Shown here piece after piece: positions 44,515 to 54,799 of a DNA stretch of 64,000 nucleotides (position 1 is its first letter; each line of letters starts with the position of its first letter). The notes under the pieces were generated by a model, which had not been told where the DNA came from, made no database searches, and saw only the letters and a program-made list of their open reading frames with translations. Made by a program: the position numbers and the translations under genes. Origin of the DNA: Cupriavidus sp. 2SB (GTDB lineage: Bacteria; Pseudomonadota; Gammaproteobacteria; Burkholderiales; Burkholderiaceae); the NCBI RefSeq assembly GCF_005503625.1, contig NZ_SCMX01000019.1, positions 1 through 64,000 on the forward strand, written 5' to 3'.

Positions 44515-44542
44515 AAAAAAATGGCAGACCCGAAGGTCTGCC
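44515..44542 (-). terminator. Rho-independent terminator downstream of the MHS transporter
   Basis: Read on the minus strand: GGCAGACC-TTCG-GGTCTGCC followed by ATTTTTTT. The 8-bp stem with a UUCG tetraloop and T-tract is textbook. A second perfect 8-bp hairpin (GGCTGGCC/GGCCAGCC, 44553-44573) lies just before it. It lies about 90 bases past the transporter stop and upstream of the tRNA promoter. Confidence 0.88.
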
Positions 44543-44630
44543 TGGAAGGAGCGGCTGGCCTGGTTGGCCAGCCATCCTGAGCGAGGGTTACCGGTCCCTC
44601 CGATAAATCTTCTGCGTCCACTACCAGCCG

Positions 44631-46322
44631 TCAGTCGTTGGCGTAGATATCCACGTCCTTGGTCTCGCGGACGAACAGCGCGCCGACCACGAAGGTGATG
44701 GCCGCGATGACGATCGGGTACCAGAGGCCGTAGTAGATGTTGCCGTTCTGCGCCACCAGCGCGAAGGAGATGGTGGGGAGCAGGCCGCCGAACCAGCCGT
44801 TACCGATGTGGTACGGCAGGGACATCGACGAGTAGCGGATGCGGGTGGGGAACATTTCCACCAGCATGGCCGCGATAGGTCCGTAGACCATGGTCACGTA
44901 GATCACCAGGATGACCAGGATCACCAGCACCATGATCGTGTTCATCTGCGCGGGGTCCGCCTTGGTCGGGTAGCCGTGCGAGGTCATCTCGCTGCCAACC
45001 GCCTTCTTGAACTCCGCGATCTGCTTCTTGCTGGCGTCGTCGAACGCGCCACCGGCCACGTTGGCGTCGAAGGACTTGATTTCCTTGTCGCCGATCTTGA
45101 CCGAGGCCACCGTGCCGGCCGGTGCTTCCACCACCTCGTAGCTGGCCGATGCCTGGGCAAGCGTACGCTTGACGATGTCGCACGAGCTGCGGAAGTCGAT
45201 CTCGCGGGCAATCGGGCTACCCTGGAACGAGCAGGTCTTCGGGTCTGCCGTCACCACGATCTGTGCCGACTGCTGGGCGCGTTCCAGTGCCGGGTTGGCG
45301 TAGTGCGTCAGCGCCTTGAACAGCGGGAAGTACGTGCACACGGCCAGTGCGCAACCGAGCATGATGATCCACTTGCGGCCGATCTTGTCCGACAGGGAGC
45401 CGAAGAAGATGAAGAACGGCGTGCCGATCACCAGGGCGCCGGCAATCAGCAGGTTGGCCGTCTTGGCATCTACCTTGAGCACCTGGGTCAGGAAGAACAG
45501 CGCGTAGAACTGGCCCGTGTACCAGACCACGGCCTGGCCGGCGGTCAGGCCCACCAGCGCCAGGATCACGATCTTCAGGTTACGCCATTGGCCGAAGGCT
45601 TCGGTCAGCGGTGCCTTCGAGGTCTTGCCCTCGGCCTTCATCTTCTGGAAGGCCGGCGATTCGCTCATGGACAGGCGGATGTACACCGACACGGCCAGCA
45701 GCAGGATCGAGAGCAGGAACGGAATGCGCCAGCCCCAGACTTCGAATGCCGGACCCGTCAGTTCGCGGCACAGCAGGATCACGATCAGCGACAGGAACAG
45801 GCCCATCGTCGCAGTGGTCTGGATCCACGCGGTGTAGGCGCCGCGCTTGCCGTGCGGAGCGTGCTCGGCCACGTAGGTAGCCGCGCCGCCGTACTCGCCG
45901 CCGAGTGCCAGGCCCTGCAGCATGCGCAGCAGGATCAGGATGATCGGGGCCGCCCAGCCGATGGTGGCATAGCCGGGCAGCAGGCCGACGACGAACGTCG
46001 ACACGCCCATGATCAGGATCGTGACGAGGAACGTGTACTTGCGGCCGATCATGTCACCCAGGCGGCCGAACACCAGCGCGCCGAACGGTCGCACGATGAA
46101 GCCCGCAGCGAATGCCAGCAGCGCGAAGATGAATGCCGAGGTCGGGTCCAGGCCCGCGAAGAACTGCTTGGCGATGATGGCCGCCAGCGAACCGTACAGG
46201 TAAAAGTCGTACCACTCGAAAACCGTGCCGAGGGAAGAGGCCATAATGACCTTTTTCTCTTCCTTCGTCATCGGCGCATTGCTGGCGGACGATACCGTCC
46301 CCACGTTTTGCGCGTTTGCCAT
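44631..46322 (-). CDS. MHS-family (ProP-like) MFS transporter with periplasmic insert
   Basis: 563-residue inner-membrane symporter of the metabolite:H+ family. N-half signature SSLGTVFEWYDFYLYGSLAAIIA and GRLGDMIGRKYTF, C-half signature GSLSDKIGRKW (about 308-318). MHS proteins usually have about 430-450 residues. Here a hydrophilic stretch of about 120 residues (about 340-460) is inserted after the helix following GSLSDKIGRK, which places it in the periplasm between helices 9 and 10. It contains C364 and C381 and ends at NTIMVLVILVILVIYV. A strong GGAGGAGA site precedes the ATG. It lies 300 bases downstream of the DUF4212/two-component run. Substrate unknown; ProP-like osmolyte or carboxylate uptake is possible. 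Confidence 0.92.
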   Translation of the reverse strand: MANAQNVGTVSSASNAPMTKEEKKVIMASSLGTVFEWYDFYLYGSLAAIIAKQFFAGLDPTSAFIFALLAFAAGFIVRPFGALVFGRLGDMIGRKYTFLVTILIMGVSTFVVGLLPGYATIGWAAPIILILLRMLQGLALGGEYGGAATYVAEHAPHGKRGAYTAWIQTTATMGLFLSLIVILLCRELTGPAFEVWGWRIPFLLSILLLAVSVYIRLSMSESPAFQKMKAEGKTSKAPLTEAFGQWRNLKIVILALVGLTAGQAVVWYTGQFYALFFLTQVLKVDAKTANLLIAGALVIGTPFFIFFGSLSDKIGRKWIIMLGCALAVCTYFPLFKALTHYANPALERAQQSAQIVVTADPKTCSFQGSPIAREIDFRSSCDIVKRTLAQASASYEVVEAPAGTVASVKIGDKEIKSFDANVAGGAFDDASKKQIAEFKKAVGSEMTSHGYPTKADPAQMNTIMVLVILVILVIYVTMVYGPIAAMLVEMFPTRIRYSSMSLPYHIGNGWFGGLLPTISFALVAQNGNIYYGLWYPIVIAAITFVVGALFVRETKDVDIYAND

Positions 46323-46622
46323 TTATTGTCTCCTCCGTTTGACGTCGTTCCGTCGAAATGGTCCCTGGTGCCGGGCCATGCCATATGCGCGTGCCGGCCC
46401 ATACACCAAAGCTGGAACGATTGTGGGAGGCGAAACTTACTGCGTTCTGACAGAAGTTCTGCAAACGCCGCGGAATGCGTCGGGGTATACGCTACTCGGC
46501 GCGAGCCACCGGCAACGGGCGAATTTGCTGCGATGCGGGGCGATTCCCGCGCGTGCCGCATGGCACTGCGCGCAAACGCGCTCTTGCTCTGCAGCATGGC
46601 GTGCGGCGGTTCGCGAAAACCC
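46323..46622. other. Gap between DUF4212 gene and MHS transporter
   Basis: 300 bases with no credible gene on either strand: short frames here are Arg/His-rich and lack ribosome sites. I looked for a remnant of a sodium:solute symporter, the usual DUF4212 partner, and saw none. The transporter's ribosome site GGAGGAGA is at the left edge. Confidence 0.6.
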
Positions 46623-46988
46623 TTACACGGAGGGCAGATCCGCCGAGCGGGGTTTGTCAGGAACGGCGGGCGCTGGCGAGGGCGATGCAACTGACGCCGC
46701 GCGGACCTCTGCCTCGATGCGCTCACGCTCATGCAATGCGTCATCGGCCCGATTCATGCGCCAGGCGTAGAGCGCGGCCATCAACACGTAGAGGATCAGT
46801 GCCCCCTGCGCGCCCATCCAGTACGAGAATGGCCAGCCCATGAAGTCGAAGCGCAGTTCGCGCGCGAACCAGCTCACGCCGAACGTCATGACAAACCATA
46901 CGGCCAGCAACCCGACGATCCAGCGCACGTTGTGGCGCCACGACCTGCGTTCGAGCGGCGTCATCCTGTCACGCGGTGGCTTTTTCAT
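46623..46988 (-). CDS. DUF4212 small subunit of a sodium/solute symporter
   Basis: 121-residue membrane protein, start MKKPPRDRMTPLERRSWRHN, overlapping the kinase stop by 4 bases (ATGA). Two membrane helices (WIVGLLAVWFVMTFGVSWFA and WMGAQGALILYVLMAALYAWRMN) and the RHNVRWIV...FPFSYWMGAQG layout match DUF4212, the small partner of VC2705-type sodium:solute symporters. A 40-residue Ala/Pro-rich tail follows. The large SSS subunit that normally neighbours it is absent; an MHS transporter lies downstream instead. Confidence 0.88.
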   Translation of the reverse strand: MKKPPRDRMTPLERRSWRHNVRWIVGLLAVWFVMTFGVSWFARELRFDFMGWPFSYWMGAQGALILYVLMAALYAWRMNRADDALHERERIEAEVRAASVASPSPAPAVPDKPRSADLPSV

Positions 46989-48568
46989 GCGAGCGCTTCC
47001 TCTGACGGCGTACGGCGCAGCGTGATGCGCAGCCGCGTGCCGGCCAGCCGTGGCGATGTTTGATACACGTGGTCGTCGATCGTTACCTCGCCGCCATGCT
47101 GCTGCACGATCTCGCGCACGATGGCCAGTCCGAGGCCACTGCCTTCGGTATTGGTGCCCAGCACGCGGTAGAAACGCTCCATCACGCGTTCGCGTTCGGC
47201 CGGCGCGATGCCAGGGCCGGTGTCTTCCACATCGAGATACGCGAAGGGCTCGAACGCATCGGTGGTCACGCGTACCGTGGCGTGGCCACCGGCAGGCGTG
47301 TAGCGGATGGCGTTGTCGAGCAGGTTGTTCAGCATCTCGGTCAGCATGAGCCGGTTGCCGGTGATGAGCACCGCGTGCTCGTCGGCTTCCAGGCCCAGGT
47401 CGATGCGGCGCGCCCATGCCTGCGGCAGCCAATCCTTCACCACGTCGCGCGCGAGTGCGGCCAGGTCCAGCGGCACCATGCCACCGGCGCCAGCGAGGTT
47501 CTCCATTCGTGCGAGAGACAGCAACTGCGTGACGAGGTGCGCCGTGCGTTCCGAACTGCCGGCGATCTGCGCGAGCGAGCGCCGCAACTCTTCGGGCGAC
47601 TGCTCGCGCTGCGCCAGTTCGGCCTGCATGCGCAGCCCCGCGAGCGGCGTCTTCATCTGGTGCGCGGCATCGGCAATGAAACGCTTCTGCGTCTGCACGG
47701 ACTGGTCGAGTTGCGCGAGCAGTCCGTTGAACGATGCCACCAGTGGTGTGATTTCCTGAGGCGCGGCGCGTTCATCGATGGGGCTTGTGTCACCGGGATT
47801 GCGCGCGCGGATGCGCTGCTGGATCGCCGTGAGCGGCGCGAGTCCGCGCGAGAGGCCGAACCACACCAGCACCACGGCAAGCGGCAGGATCACGAACTGC
47901 GGCAGGATCACACCCTTGATGATTTCATTGGCCAGCCGTGCGCGCTTGTCGAGCGTTTCGGCCACCTGTATCAGCACGTGCTGCGGACCGCCAACGTTCT
48001 TGAGATCGACGTAGGTATAGGCCACACGCACGTCGTTGCCTGCCACGCGATCGTCGCGCATCGACACCAGGCCAGCGTGGCCCTGTTCGTCTTCGGGCGG
48101 CAGCGGCAGGTCGTGATCGCCGGCCACGTATTCACCGCGCCGGCCCACCACCTGGTAATAGATGTTGTCGGTCTCGTCCGCGCGCAGGATCTCGCGCGCC
48201 GAGAGCGGCAGTTGCAGCGTCACGCGGCCATTCACTTCGCGCACCTGCTGCGAGAGCACGATGGCGCTGGCTTCGAGCGCACGGTCGAATGGCCCGTTGG
48301 CGATGGACTTGGCTACAAGGTACGTGACCGCGATGCTCATCGGCCAGAGCAGCAGCAGCGGTGCCAGCATCCAGTCGAGGATCTCACCGAACAGCGAGCG
48401 CGGCGCGGGATGCGCGGAGGTTTCCTCGAGGTGAGGCAAAGCGTCGGCCAGCGCCGCGTCATCGGCGGCGGCATCCGCCAGTGTCGGGTGGGCCGGTTCG
48501 GGCTTGCGGGTGGCGCCGTCGGCGGCCTGGCGTCGCCACGGCAATCGCAGCAGACTCAAACGGCTCAT
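46985..48568 (-). CDS. TctE-like sensor histidine kinase
   Basis: 527-residue membrane kinase. After a 60-residue cytoplasmic N-terminus it has a first helix (MLAPLLLLWPMSIAVTYLVA), a periplasmic 2CSK_N-type domain (about 85-210), a second helix (VILPQFVILPLAVVLVWFGL), a HAMP region, H-box FIADAAHQMKTPLAGLRMQ, N-box EMLNNLLDNAIRYTP, and G-boxes DVEDTGPGIA and GSGLGLAIV. The TctE-type sensor domain is often linked to carboxylate transport. It is 30 bases downstream of its response regulator and overlaps DUF4212, so it likely controls the adjacent transport genes. Confidence 0.94.
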   Translation of the reverse strand: MSRLSLLRLPWRRQAADGATRKPEPAHPTLADAAADDAALADALPHLEETSAHPAPRSLFGEILDWMLAPLLLLWPMSIAVTYLVAKSIANGPFDRALEASAIVLSQQVREVNGRVTLQLPLSAREILRADETDNIYYQVVGRRGEYVAGDHDLPLPPEDEQGHAGLVSMRDDRVAGNDVRVAYTYVDLKNVGGPQHVLIQVAETLDKRARLANEIIKGVILPQFVILPLAVVLVWFGLSRGLAPLTAIQQRIRARNPGDTSPIDERAAPQEITPLVASFNGLLAQLDQSVQTQKRFIADAAHQMKTPLAGLRMQAELAQREQSPEELRRSLAQIAGSSERTAHLVTQLLSLARMENLAGAGGMVPLDLAALARDVVKDWLPQAWARRIDLGLEADEHAVLITGNRLMLTEMLNNLLDNAIRYTPAGGHATVRVTTDAFEPFAYLDVEDTGPGIAPAERERVMERFYRVLGTNTEGSGLGLAIVREIVQQHGGEVTIDDHVYQTSPRLAGTRLRITLRRTPSEEALA

Positions 48569-48598
48569 GCATGCCTCATACGCGCTGCGTCAGCCAGG

Positions 48599-49288
48599 TC
48601 AATCATGAGCGGCCAGCGCCGGCTGGAATTTTTCGAGGCAGTAGCCCAGCCCGCGTACTGTGGCGATGCGGATGCCACCCACCTCGATCTTTTTGCGCAG
48701 GCGGTGTACGTAGACTTCGATGGCATTGTTGCTGACTTCCTCGCCCCATTCGCAGAGATGGTCGACGAGTTGCTCCTTCGAGACCAGCCGCCCGCTACGC
48801 GTGAGCAGGATCTCCAGCAGGCCGATCTCGCGCGCGGAGAGGTCCAGCATCTGCTCGTTGAGATAGGCGATGCGGCCCACCTGGTCGAAGGCCAGCGGCC
48901 CATGGCGCATCAGCGTGGCGCCGCCGCCGGCACCGCGCCGCACCAGCGCCCGCACGCGCGCCTCCAGTTCGGACAGCGCGAACGGCTTGGCCATGTAGTC
49001 GTCGGCGCCGAGGTCCAATCCCTTCACGCGCTCGTCCACGCCATCGGCAGCAGTCAGGATCAGCACCGGCAGCATGGCGCCGCGCGTGCGCAGCCGCTTG
49101 AGCACCTCCAGGCCGGGCATGCGGGGCAGGCCCAGGTCCAGGATCAGCAGGTCGAAAGTCTGCGTGGACAGCGCCGAATCGGCTTCCACGCCATTGGCGA
49201 CATGATCCACTGCATAGCCCGACTGGCGCAGGGAGCGAGTGAGGCCGTCGGCCAGTACATCGTCGTCTTCGGCGATCAGAATCCGCAT
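48599..49288 (-). CDS. OmpR-family response regulator (TctD-like)
   Basis: 229-residue regulator starting MRILIAEDDDVLADGL. The receiver has E8-D9-D10, phospho-acceptor in LLILDLGLPRMPG (about D51), Thr in LILTA and Lys in YMAKPF. A winged-helix DNA-binding domain follows (LSAREIGLLEILLTRSGRLVSKEQLVDHL, NAIEVYVHRLRKKI, VRGLGYCL). It is the first gene of the regulator-kinase-DUF4212 run and is divergent from recA, sharing a 269-base upstream region. Confidence 0.95.
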   Translation of the reverse strand: MRILIAEDDDVLADGLTRSLRQSGYAVDHVANGVEADSALSTQTFDLLILDLGLPRMPGLEVLKRLRTRGAMLPVLILTAADGVDERVKGLDLGADDYMAKPFALSELEARVRALVRRGAGGGATLMRHGPLAFDQVGRIAYLNEQMLDLSAREIGLLEILLTRSGRLVSKEQLVDHLCEWGEEVSNNAIEVYVHRLRKKIEVGGIRIATVRGLGYCLEKFQPALAAHD

Positions 49289-49369
49289 GGTTGTCTCCAC
49301 CCTTGTCCAGCTTTTTATGGCCTGGCATCGCCGGCCACCGGCTGCGGTACCGGAGGGGCTTGCCAAGCA

Positions 49370-49389
49370 TACTGTTTTTTTATACAGTA
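49370..49389 (+). promoter_or_regulatory. LexA operator (SOS box) of recA
   Basis: TACTGT-N8-ACAGTA, a perfect match to the LexA consensus, 168 bases upstream of the recA ATG. TTGCCA at 49360-49365 with a 17-base spacer to TACAGT would put the box over the recA -10 region, so LexA would block initiation. Confidence 0.93.
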
Positions 49390-49557
49390 CTCGACATTCC
49401 GCGTCCGGTCTCCGAAAGGGAGGGGCGCGGGGCCGAGCAGGGCGCCAAAGGGTTCAAACTCCTCCGATATCAATCGGAAAAGTCTTGAAAATCAGGCGCC
49501 GCGCCGCATGCGGCCTATTTATACACCAATTGCTACCTATTGAACTGAAGGACGACC

Positions 49558-50616
<1,059 letters not shown>

Positions 50617-50645
50617 GCCGGCCGATTGCAGCAAGACAGCAGGAA

Positions 50646-50677
50646 AGCCGTCGCATGGTTGTGCGGCGGCTTTTTTG
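50646..50677 (+). terminator. recA terminator (read-through to recX possible)
   Basis: AGCCGTCGCA - TGGTTG - TGCGGCGGCT followed by TTTTTTG: a 10-bp stem with one wobble pair and a T-run, 30 bases past the recA stop. recX begins 48 bases later, so its expression probably depends on partial read-through, as in E. coli. Confidence 0.88.
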
Positions 50678-50724
50678 TTTCTGATGTGTCCTGATGACTG
50701 TTTTACCCAAGCCAAGCCGTATCG

Positions 50725-51204
50725 ATGCCCCGTCCCCCGCTATCCCTCAAGGCCCGTGCCGTGGGCTACCTGTCACGTCGTGAGCACAGTCGGGTTGAAC
50801 TGGCTCGCAAGTTGGCGCCGCACGCCGAGTCGGCCGAACAGGTAGAGGCTTTGCTGGATGCGCTGGAGCGCGAGAACTGGCTCTCCAATGATCGGTTCGT
50901 CGACAGCCTCGTACATCGGCGAGCCGCCCGATACGGCAGCGCGCGCGTCATGCAGGAAGCGAAGACCCACCAACTGGGCGGCGACCAGCTACGCGACCTG
51001 CAGGATCGATTGCGTGATACGGAACTGGAGCGAGCGACCGAGGTTTGGCGCAAACGCTTCGGCACGCCACCCGACTCCCCGGAAGCGCGGGCCAAGCAGA
51101 TCCGCTTCATGATGGCACGCGGATTCTCGCGGACGGTGATCGGAAAGATCCTGCGCGGGGCCGAGGACGACTTCCCTGAAGGGGATGAAAACGCCGAGGA
51201 GTAG
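50725..51204 (+). CDS. recX: RecA modulator RecX
   Basis: Binds RecA filaments and limits their growth and activity. The 159-residue product has the three-helix repeats of RecX: SLKARAVGYLSRREHSRVELARKLAPHA, VEALLDALERENWLSNDRFVDSLVHRRAARYG and RFMMARGFSRTVIGKILRG. Its position right after recA and the terminator is typical. Confidence 0.95.
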   Translation: MPRPPLSLKARAVGYLSRREHSRVELARKLAPHAESAEQVEALLDALERENWLSNDRFVDSLVHRRAARYGSARVMQEAKTHQLGGDQLRDLQDRLRDTELERATEVWRKRFGTPPDSPEARAKQIRFMMARGFSRTVIGKILRGAEDDFPEGDENAEE

Positions 51205-51568
51205 CCACCTGCATACCTGCGTACGCATAAGGGGTATTTGTGCGGACGTCAAGGCGGTTGTCGTACCACTGGTGCAACGCAGCGCCGAAACGCGCCGCGC
51301 GGCGGATTCCCTTGTGTGGGGCGGGTTTGCCGGCTTTGTCGATGCAACAATCGACGCCGGACAGTCTGTCGCGCAGGATGTTCCGGGTCAAAGCGGTTCG
51401 GCATGTTAAACTCCACGAGTTCTCCGGCCCAAGGCGGCCGTCCGGCCGATTCGTTGAAGATTCAAGGAGTGGCCAGACCGAGTGCCAGGTAGTCCGGGCC
51501 ACGGAGTCCACCGCGAATTTCGCCCCCCATTTCTGCCACAACAGCCTGCCGCGTCAGCCCCTGGTGTC
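51205..51568. other. Intergenic region between recX and DUF2889 gene
   Basis: 364 bases with no convincing gene. A weak sigma-70-like pair TTCCGG-N17-TGTTAA at about 51380-51408 could start transcription of the DUF2889-sucCD group. Short frames on both strands lack ribosome sites and domain character. Confidence 0.4.
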
Positions 51569-52249
51569 ATGCCGCTTTCCCCGCCCGTCAATCGAGCCAT
51601 GCGTCACCGCCGTGCCATCACGGCTGAGGCGTATTTGCGGGAAGACGGCCTGTGGGACATCGAAGCACGCCTGACCGACACCAAGCCGCGCGACATCGAG
51701 CTGGCCGGCAATCGCATCCGTCCCGAAGGCCAGCCGCTGCACGACCTGTGGCTACGCGTCACCGTGGATCTGCGCCTGAATATTGTCGATGCCGAGGCAT
51801 GTTCCGATTGGGTGCCTTATCCGACGCACTGCGACACCATTGGTCCCGCCTATCGTCAGTTGATCGGCCTGAACCTCATGAAGGGGTTCCGCAAGGCGGT
51901 GCGCGAGCGGCTCGGCAGCGTGGCGGGTTGCAGCCATCTCACGGAACTGGCCGGCGTGCTGCCGACCACCGCTATTCAGGCTTTCGCCGGCGACGTCTTC
52001 AAGATTCGCGACGGCGAGGGTGACGGCACCGATCCCAATCCCGAACCGCCGATGCAGCTTCATGGCTGTCACGCCTTGCATTTCGAGGGCGAGGTGGTTC
52101 GCAAGTTTTACCCGCGCTGGTATGGTCACCAGCCGAAACCGAGAGCCGGCGCCGTGGCGTCGTCCCCCCAGAGCGCGTCACGCGCCGATGCCTCGGCATC
52201 AGGTGGGGGGGAGACCCAGGTCCACCGGCCCAACGGTACGTCGGGCTGA
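51569..52249 (+). CDS. DUF2889 domain protein
   Basis: 226-residue cytoplasmic protein with a DUF2889 domain: [95 protein letters not shown] (three Cys, two close to His). The last 55 residues are Ser/Ala/Gly-rich and probably disordered. The start [11 protein letters not shown] is chosen; a Met ten codons later (MRHRRAI) is an alternative. Placement between recX and sucC recurs in Burkholderiaceae. Function unknown; the conserved Cys/His could bind metal. Confidence 0.85.
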   Translation: MPLSPPVNRAMRHRRAITAEAYLREDGLWDIEARLTDTKPRDIELAGNRIRPEGQPLHDLWLRVTVDLRLNIVDAEACSDWVPYPTHCDTIGPAYRQLIGLNLMKGFRKAVRERLGSVAGCSHLTELAGVLPTTAIQAFAGDVFKIRDGEGDGTDPNPEPPMQLHGCHALHFEGEVVRKFYPRWYGHQPKPRAGAVASSPQSASRADASASGGGETQVHRPNGTSG

Positions 52250-52335
52250 CCGTCACGGTCGGCTCAGGAACAGGCGAAAGCCCTTCGATTCCAAATTTTT
52301 CCCATCCCTTTACGCCTACCCGAAAGGAAACACGC

Positions 52336-53502
52336 ATGAATATCCATGAGTACCAAGGCAAGGAAATCCTGCGCAAATACAATGTGCCGGTTCCGCGCGG
52401 CATCCCGGCTTTCTCGGTCGAAGAGGCCCTGAAGGCGGCTGAACAGCTCGGCGGCCCGGTGTGGGTCGTCAAGGCACAGATCCACGCAGGCGGCCGCGGC
52501 AAGGGCGGCGGCGTGAAGGTGGCCAAGAGCATCGAGGACGTCAAGACCTACGCCACGAACATCCTGGGCATGACCCTGGTGACGCACCAGACCGGCCCGG
52601 AAGGCAAGAAGGTCAATCGCCTGCTGATCGAAGAAGGCGCGGACATCAAGAAGGAACTGTACGTTTCGCTGGTCGTGGACCGCGTGTCGCAGAAGGTGGC
52701 CCTGATGGCATCGAGCGAAGGCGGCATGGACATCGAGGAAGTGGCTGCCCACAGCCCGGAAAAGATCCACACGCTGCTGGTGGATCCGGCTGAAGGCCTG
52801 AAGGATTCGGACGCAGACGACATCGCCCGCAAGATCGGCGTGCCCGACGCAAGCGTGCCGCAGGCCCGCCAGGCACTGCAAGGTCTGTACAAGGCGTTCT
52901 GGGACACCGACGCTTCGCTGGCCGAAATCAACCCGCTGATCCTGACCGGCGACGGCAAGGTCATCGCTCTGGACGCCAAGTTCAACTTCGACTCGAACGC
53001 ACTGTTCCGTCACCCGGAAATCGTTGCGTACCGTGACTTGGACGAAGAAGACGCCAACGAAATCGAAGCCTCGAAGTTCGACCTGGCCTACATCTCGCTC
53101 GACGGCAACATCGGCTGCCTGGTGAACGGCGCCGGCCTGGCCATGGCCACGATGGACACCATCAAGCTGTTCGGCGGCGAGCCGGCCAACTTCCTGGACG
53201 TGGGCGGTGGTGCCACGACCGAGAAGGTGACTGAAGCCTTCAAGCTGATGCTGAAGAACCCGAACGTAGAAGCCATCCTGGTGAACATCTTCGGCGGCAT
53301 CATGCGCTGCGACGTGATCGCCGAAGGCGTGATCTCGGCCTCGAAGGCTGTTCAGCTGGGCGTGCCGCTGGTCGTCCGCATGAAGGGCACGAACGAAGAC
53401 CTGGGCAAGAAGATGCTGGCCGAATCCGGTCTGCCGATCATTTCGGCTGACACGATGGAAGAAGCTGCCCAGAAGGTCGTGGCCGCTGCCGCTGGCAAGT
53501 AA
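52336..53502 (+). CDS. sucC: Succinyl-CoA synthetase beta subunit
   Basis: ADP-forming succinyl-CoA ligase beta chain of the TCA cycle. The 388-residue product starts [22 protein letters not shown] after AAAGGAAA. The ATP-grasp domain has [20 protein letters not shown], and the C-terminal CoA-ligase region has [20 protein letters not shown] and [17 protein letters not shown]. It is co-directional with sucD 68 bases downstream. Confidence 0.98.
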   Translation: MNIHEYQGKEILRKYNVPVPRGIPAFSVEEALKAAEQLGGPVWVVKAQIHAGGRGKGGGVKVAKSIEDVKTYATNILGMTLVTHQTGPEGKKVNRLLIEEGADIKKELYVSLVVDRVSQKVALMASSEGGMDIEEVAAHSPEKIHTLLVDPAEGLKDSDADDIARKIGVPDASVPQARQALQGLYKAFWDTDASLAEINPLILTGDGKVIALDAKFNFDSNALFRHPEIVAYRDLDEEDANEIEASKFDLAYISLDGNIGCLVNGAGLAMATMDTIKLFGGEPANFLDVGGGATTEKVTEAFKLMLKNPNVEAILVNIFGGIMRCDVIAEGVISASKAVQLGVPLVVRMKGTNEDLGKKMLAESGLPIISADTMEEAAQKVVAAAAGK

Positions 53503-53570
53503 GGACAACTGCGTTGCCGTCAGGCCAGCGTGAACGACGGGCCGGGCGGGACGACTAAAAGGACTAGCAA

Positions 53571-54452
53571 ATGAGCATTCTGATCAACAAGGACACGAAG
53601 GTCATCACCCAGGGTATCACCGGCAAGACCGGACAGTTCCACACCCGTGGCTGCCGTGACTATGCCAACGGCAAGAACGCGTTCGTTGCCGGCGTGAACC
53701 CGAAGAAGGCCGGCGAAGACTTCGAAGGCATTCCCATCTACGCCAGCGTCAAGGACGCCAAGGAGCAGACGGGTGCCACGGTGTCCGTCATCTACGTGCC
53801 GCCCGCAGGCGCTGCTGCCGCCATCTGGGAAGCCGTCGACGCCGACCTGGATCTGGTGGTCTGCATTACCGAAGGCATCCCCGTCCGCGACATGATGGAA
53901 GTCAAGGACAAGATGCGTAAGCAGAACAAGAAGACCCTGCTGCTGGGACCGAACTGCCCGGGCCTGATCACGCCGGACGAAATCAAGATCGGCATCATGC
54001 CGGGTCACATCCACCGCAAGGGCCGCATCGGCGTGGTGTCGCGCTCGGGCACGCTGACGTACGAAGCCGTGGGCCAGCTGACCGCGTTGGGCCTGGGCCA
54101 GTCGTCGGCTGTCGGTATCGGCGGCGACCCGATCAACGGTCTGAAGCACATCGACGTGATGAAGATGTTCAACGACGATCCGGATACGGACGCCGTGGTC
54201 ATGATCGGTGAAATCGGTGGTCCGGACGAAGCCAACGCGGCTTACTGGATCAAGGAAAACATGAAGAAGCCGGTGGTTGGCTTCATCGCTGGCGTGACCG
54301 CGCCTCCGGGCAAGCGCATGGGCCACGCCGGCGCGCTGATCTCGGGCGGTGCCGATACGGCACAGGCCAAGCTGGAAATCATGGAATCCTGCGGCATCAC
54401 CGTGACCAAGAACCCGTCGGAAATGGCGCGCCTGCTGAAGGCAATGCTGTAA
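53571..54452 (+). CDS. sucD: Succinyl-CoA synthetase alpha subunit
   Basis: CoA-binding alpha chain carrying the phosphorylated His. The 293-residue product begins [25 protein letters not shown] (CoA/Rossmann domain) and has the ligase motifs [34 protein letters not shown] and the phospho-His region [14 protein letters not shown] near residue 245. A long hairpin (54567-54600) follows the gene. Confidence 0.98.
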   Translation: MSILINKDTKVITQGITGKTGQFHTRGCRDYANGKNAFVAGVNPKKAGEDFEGIPIYASVKDAKEQTGATVSVIYVPPAGAAAAIWEAVDADLDLVVCITEGIPVRDMMEVKDKMRKQNKKTLLLGPNCPGLITPDEIKIGIMPGHIHRKGRIGVVSRSGTLTYEAVGQLTALGLGQSSAVGIGGDPINGLKHIDVMKMFNDDPDTDAVVMIGEIGGPDEANAAYWIKENMKKPVVGFIAGVTAPPGKRMGHAGALISGGADTAQAKLEIMESCGITVTKNPSEMARLLKAML

Positions 54453-54566
54453 GCCATACCGATGACGCCGTGCCGCATGTGCCGAATCAGACGCATGCGG
54501 TGGGGTGATCTCTCGCTGCCACATATTGCCTTGATCGGTGTGATCGGGGCGGCATGATGGCTGCAA

Positions 54567-54600
54567 ACGTTGCCCCCGCCGTTGCTGGCGGGGGCAACGT
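54567..54600 (+). terminator. Long GC hairpin after sucD
   Basis: A perfect 14-bp stem ACGTTGCCCCCGCC/GGCGGGGGCAACGT with a 6-base loop, 114 bases past the sucD stop. There is no T-run behind it, so it may be a strong pause or mRNA-stabilising hairpin rather than a classical terminator. Confidence 0.6.
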
Positions 54601-54689
54601 CATTCTGGCGATGCGTGTCATAGGGGTATATCCCAACATTACAGCGTTGTCATTGAAACCGAATCGAAAGGTTCGTGCGATAAATCTTC

Positions 54690-54709
54690 ATGTCTGATAT
54701 CTCAGACAT
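54690..54709. promoter_or_regulatory. Palindrome in terC upstream region
   Basis: ATGTCTGA-TATC-TCAGACAT: 8-bp perfect arms, 90 bases upstream of the terC start, in an AT-richer stretch. It is suitable as an operator for a dimeric regulator. There is no yybP-ykoY-type manganese riboswitch motif in the 54601-54799 gap. Confidence 0.45.
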
Positions 54710-54799
54710 CCGAATGTCCGCAGTGGCCGAGGCTGGTCCGATCATCGACCTGTCCGCCGTGGGCACGGAACATAACTTTGAAATTCGAGGAGTCTTGCC

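Noticed and set aside
44553-44573. Second hairpin near the transporter terminator as an independent small RNA
   Set aside because: It lacks its own promoter and is most simply part of the transporter's 3' untranslated end.
44808-46694. 628-codon plus-strand frame opposite the MHS transporter
   Set aside because: Antisense shadow with Gln/His/Arg-rich sequence and no start signal.
54601-54799. yybP-ykoY manganese riboswitch upstream of terC
   Set aside because: Looked for the conserved loop motifs and paired arms typical of this class; none found.
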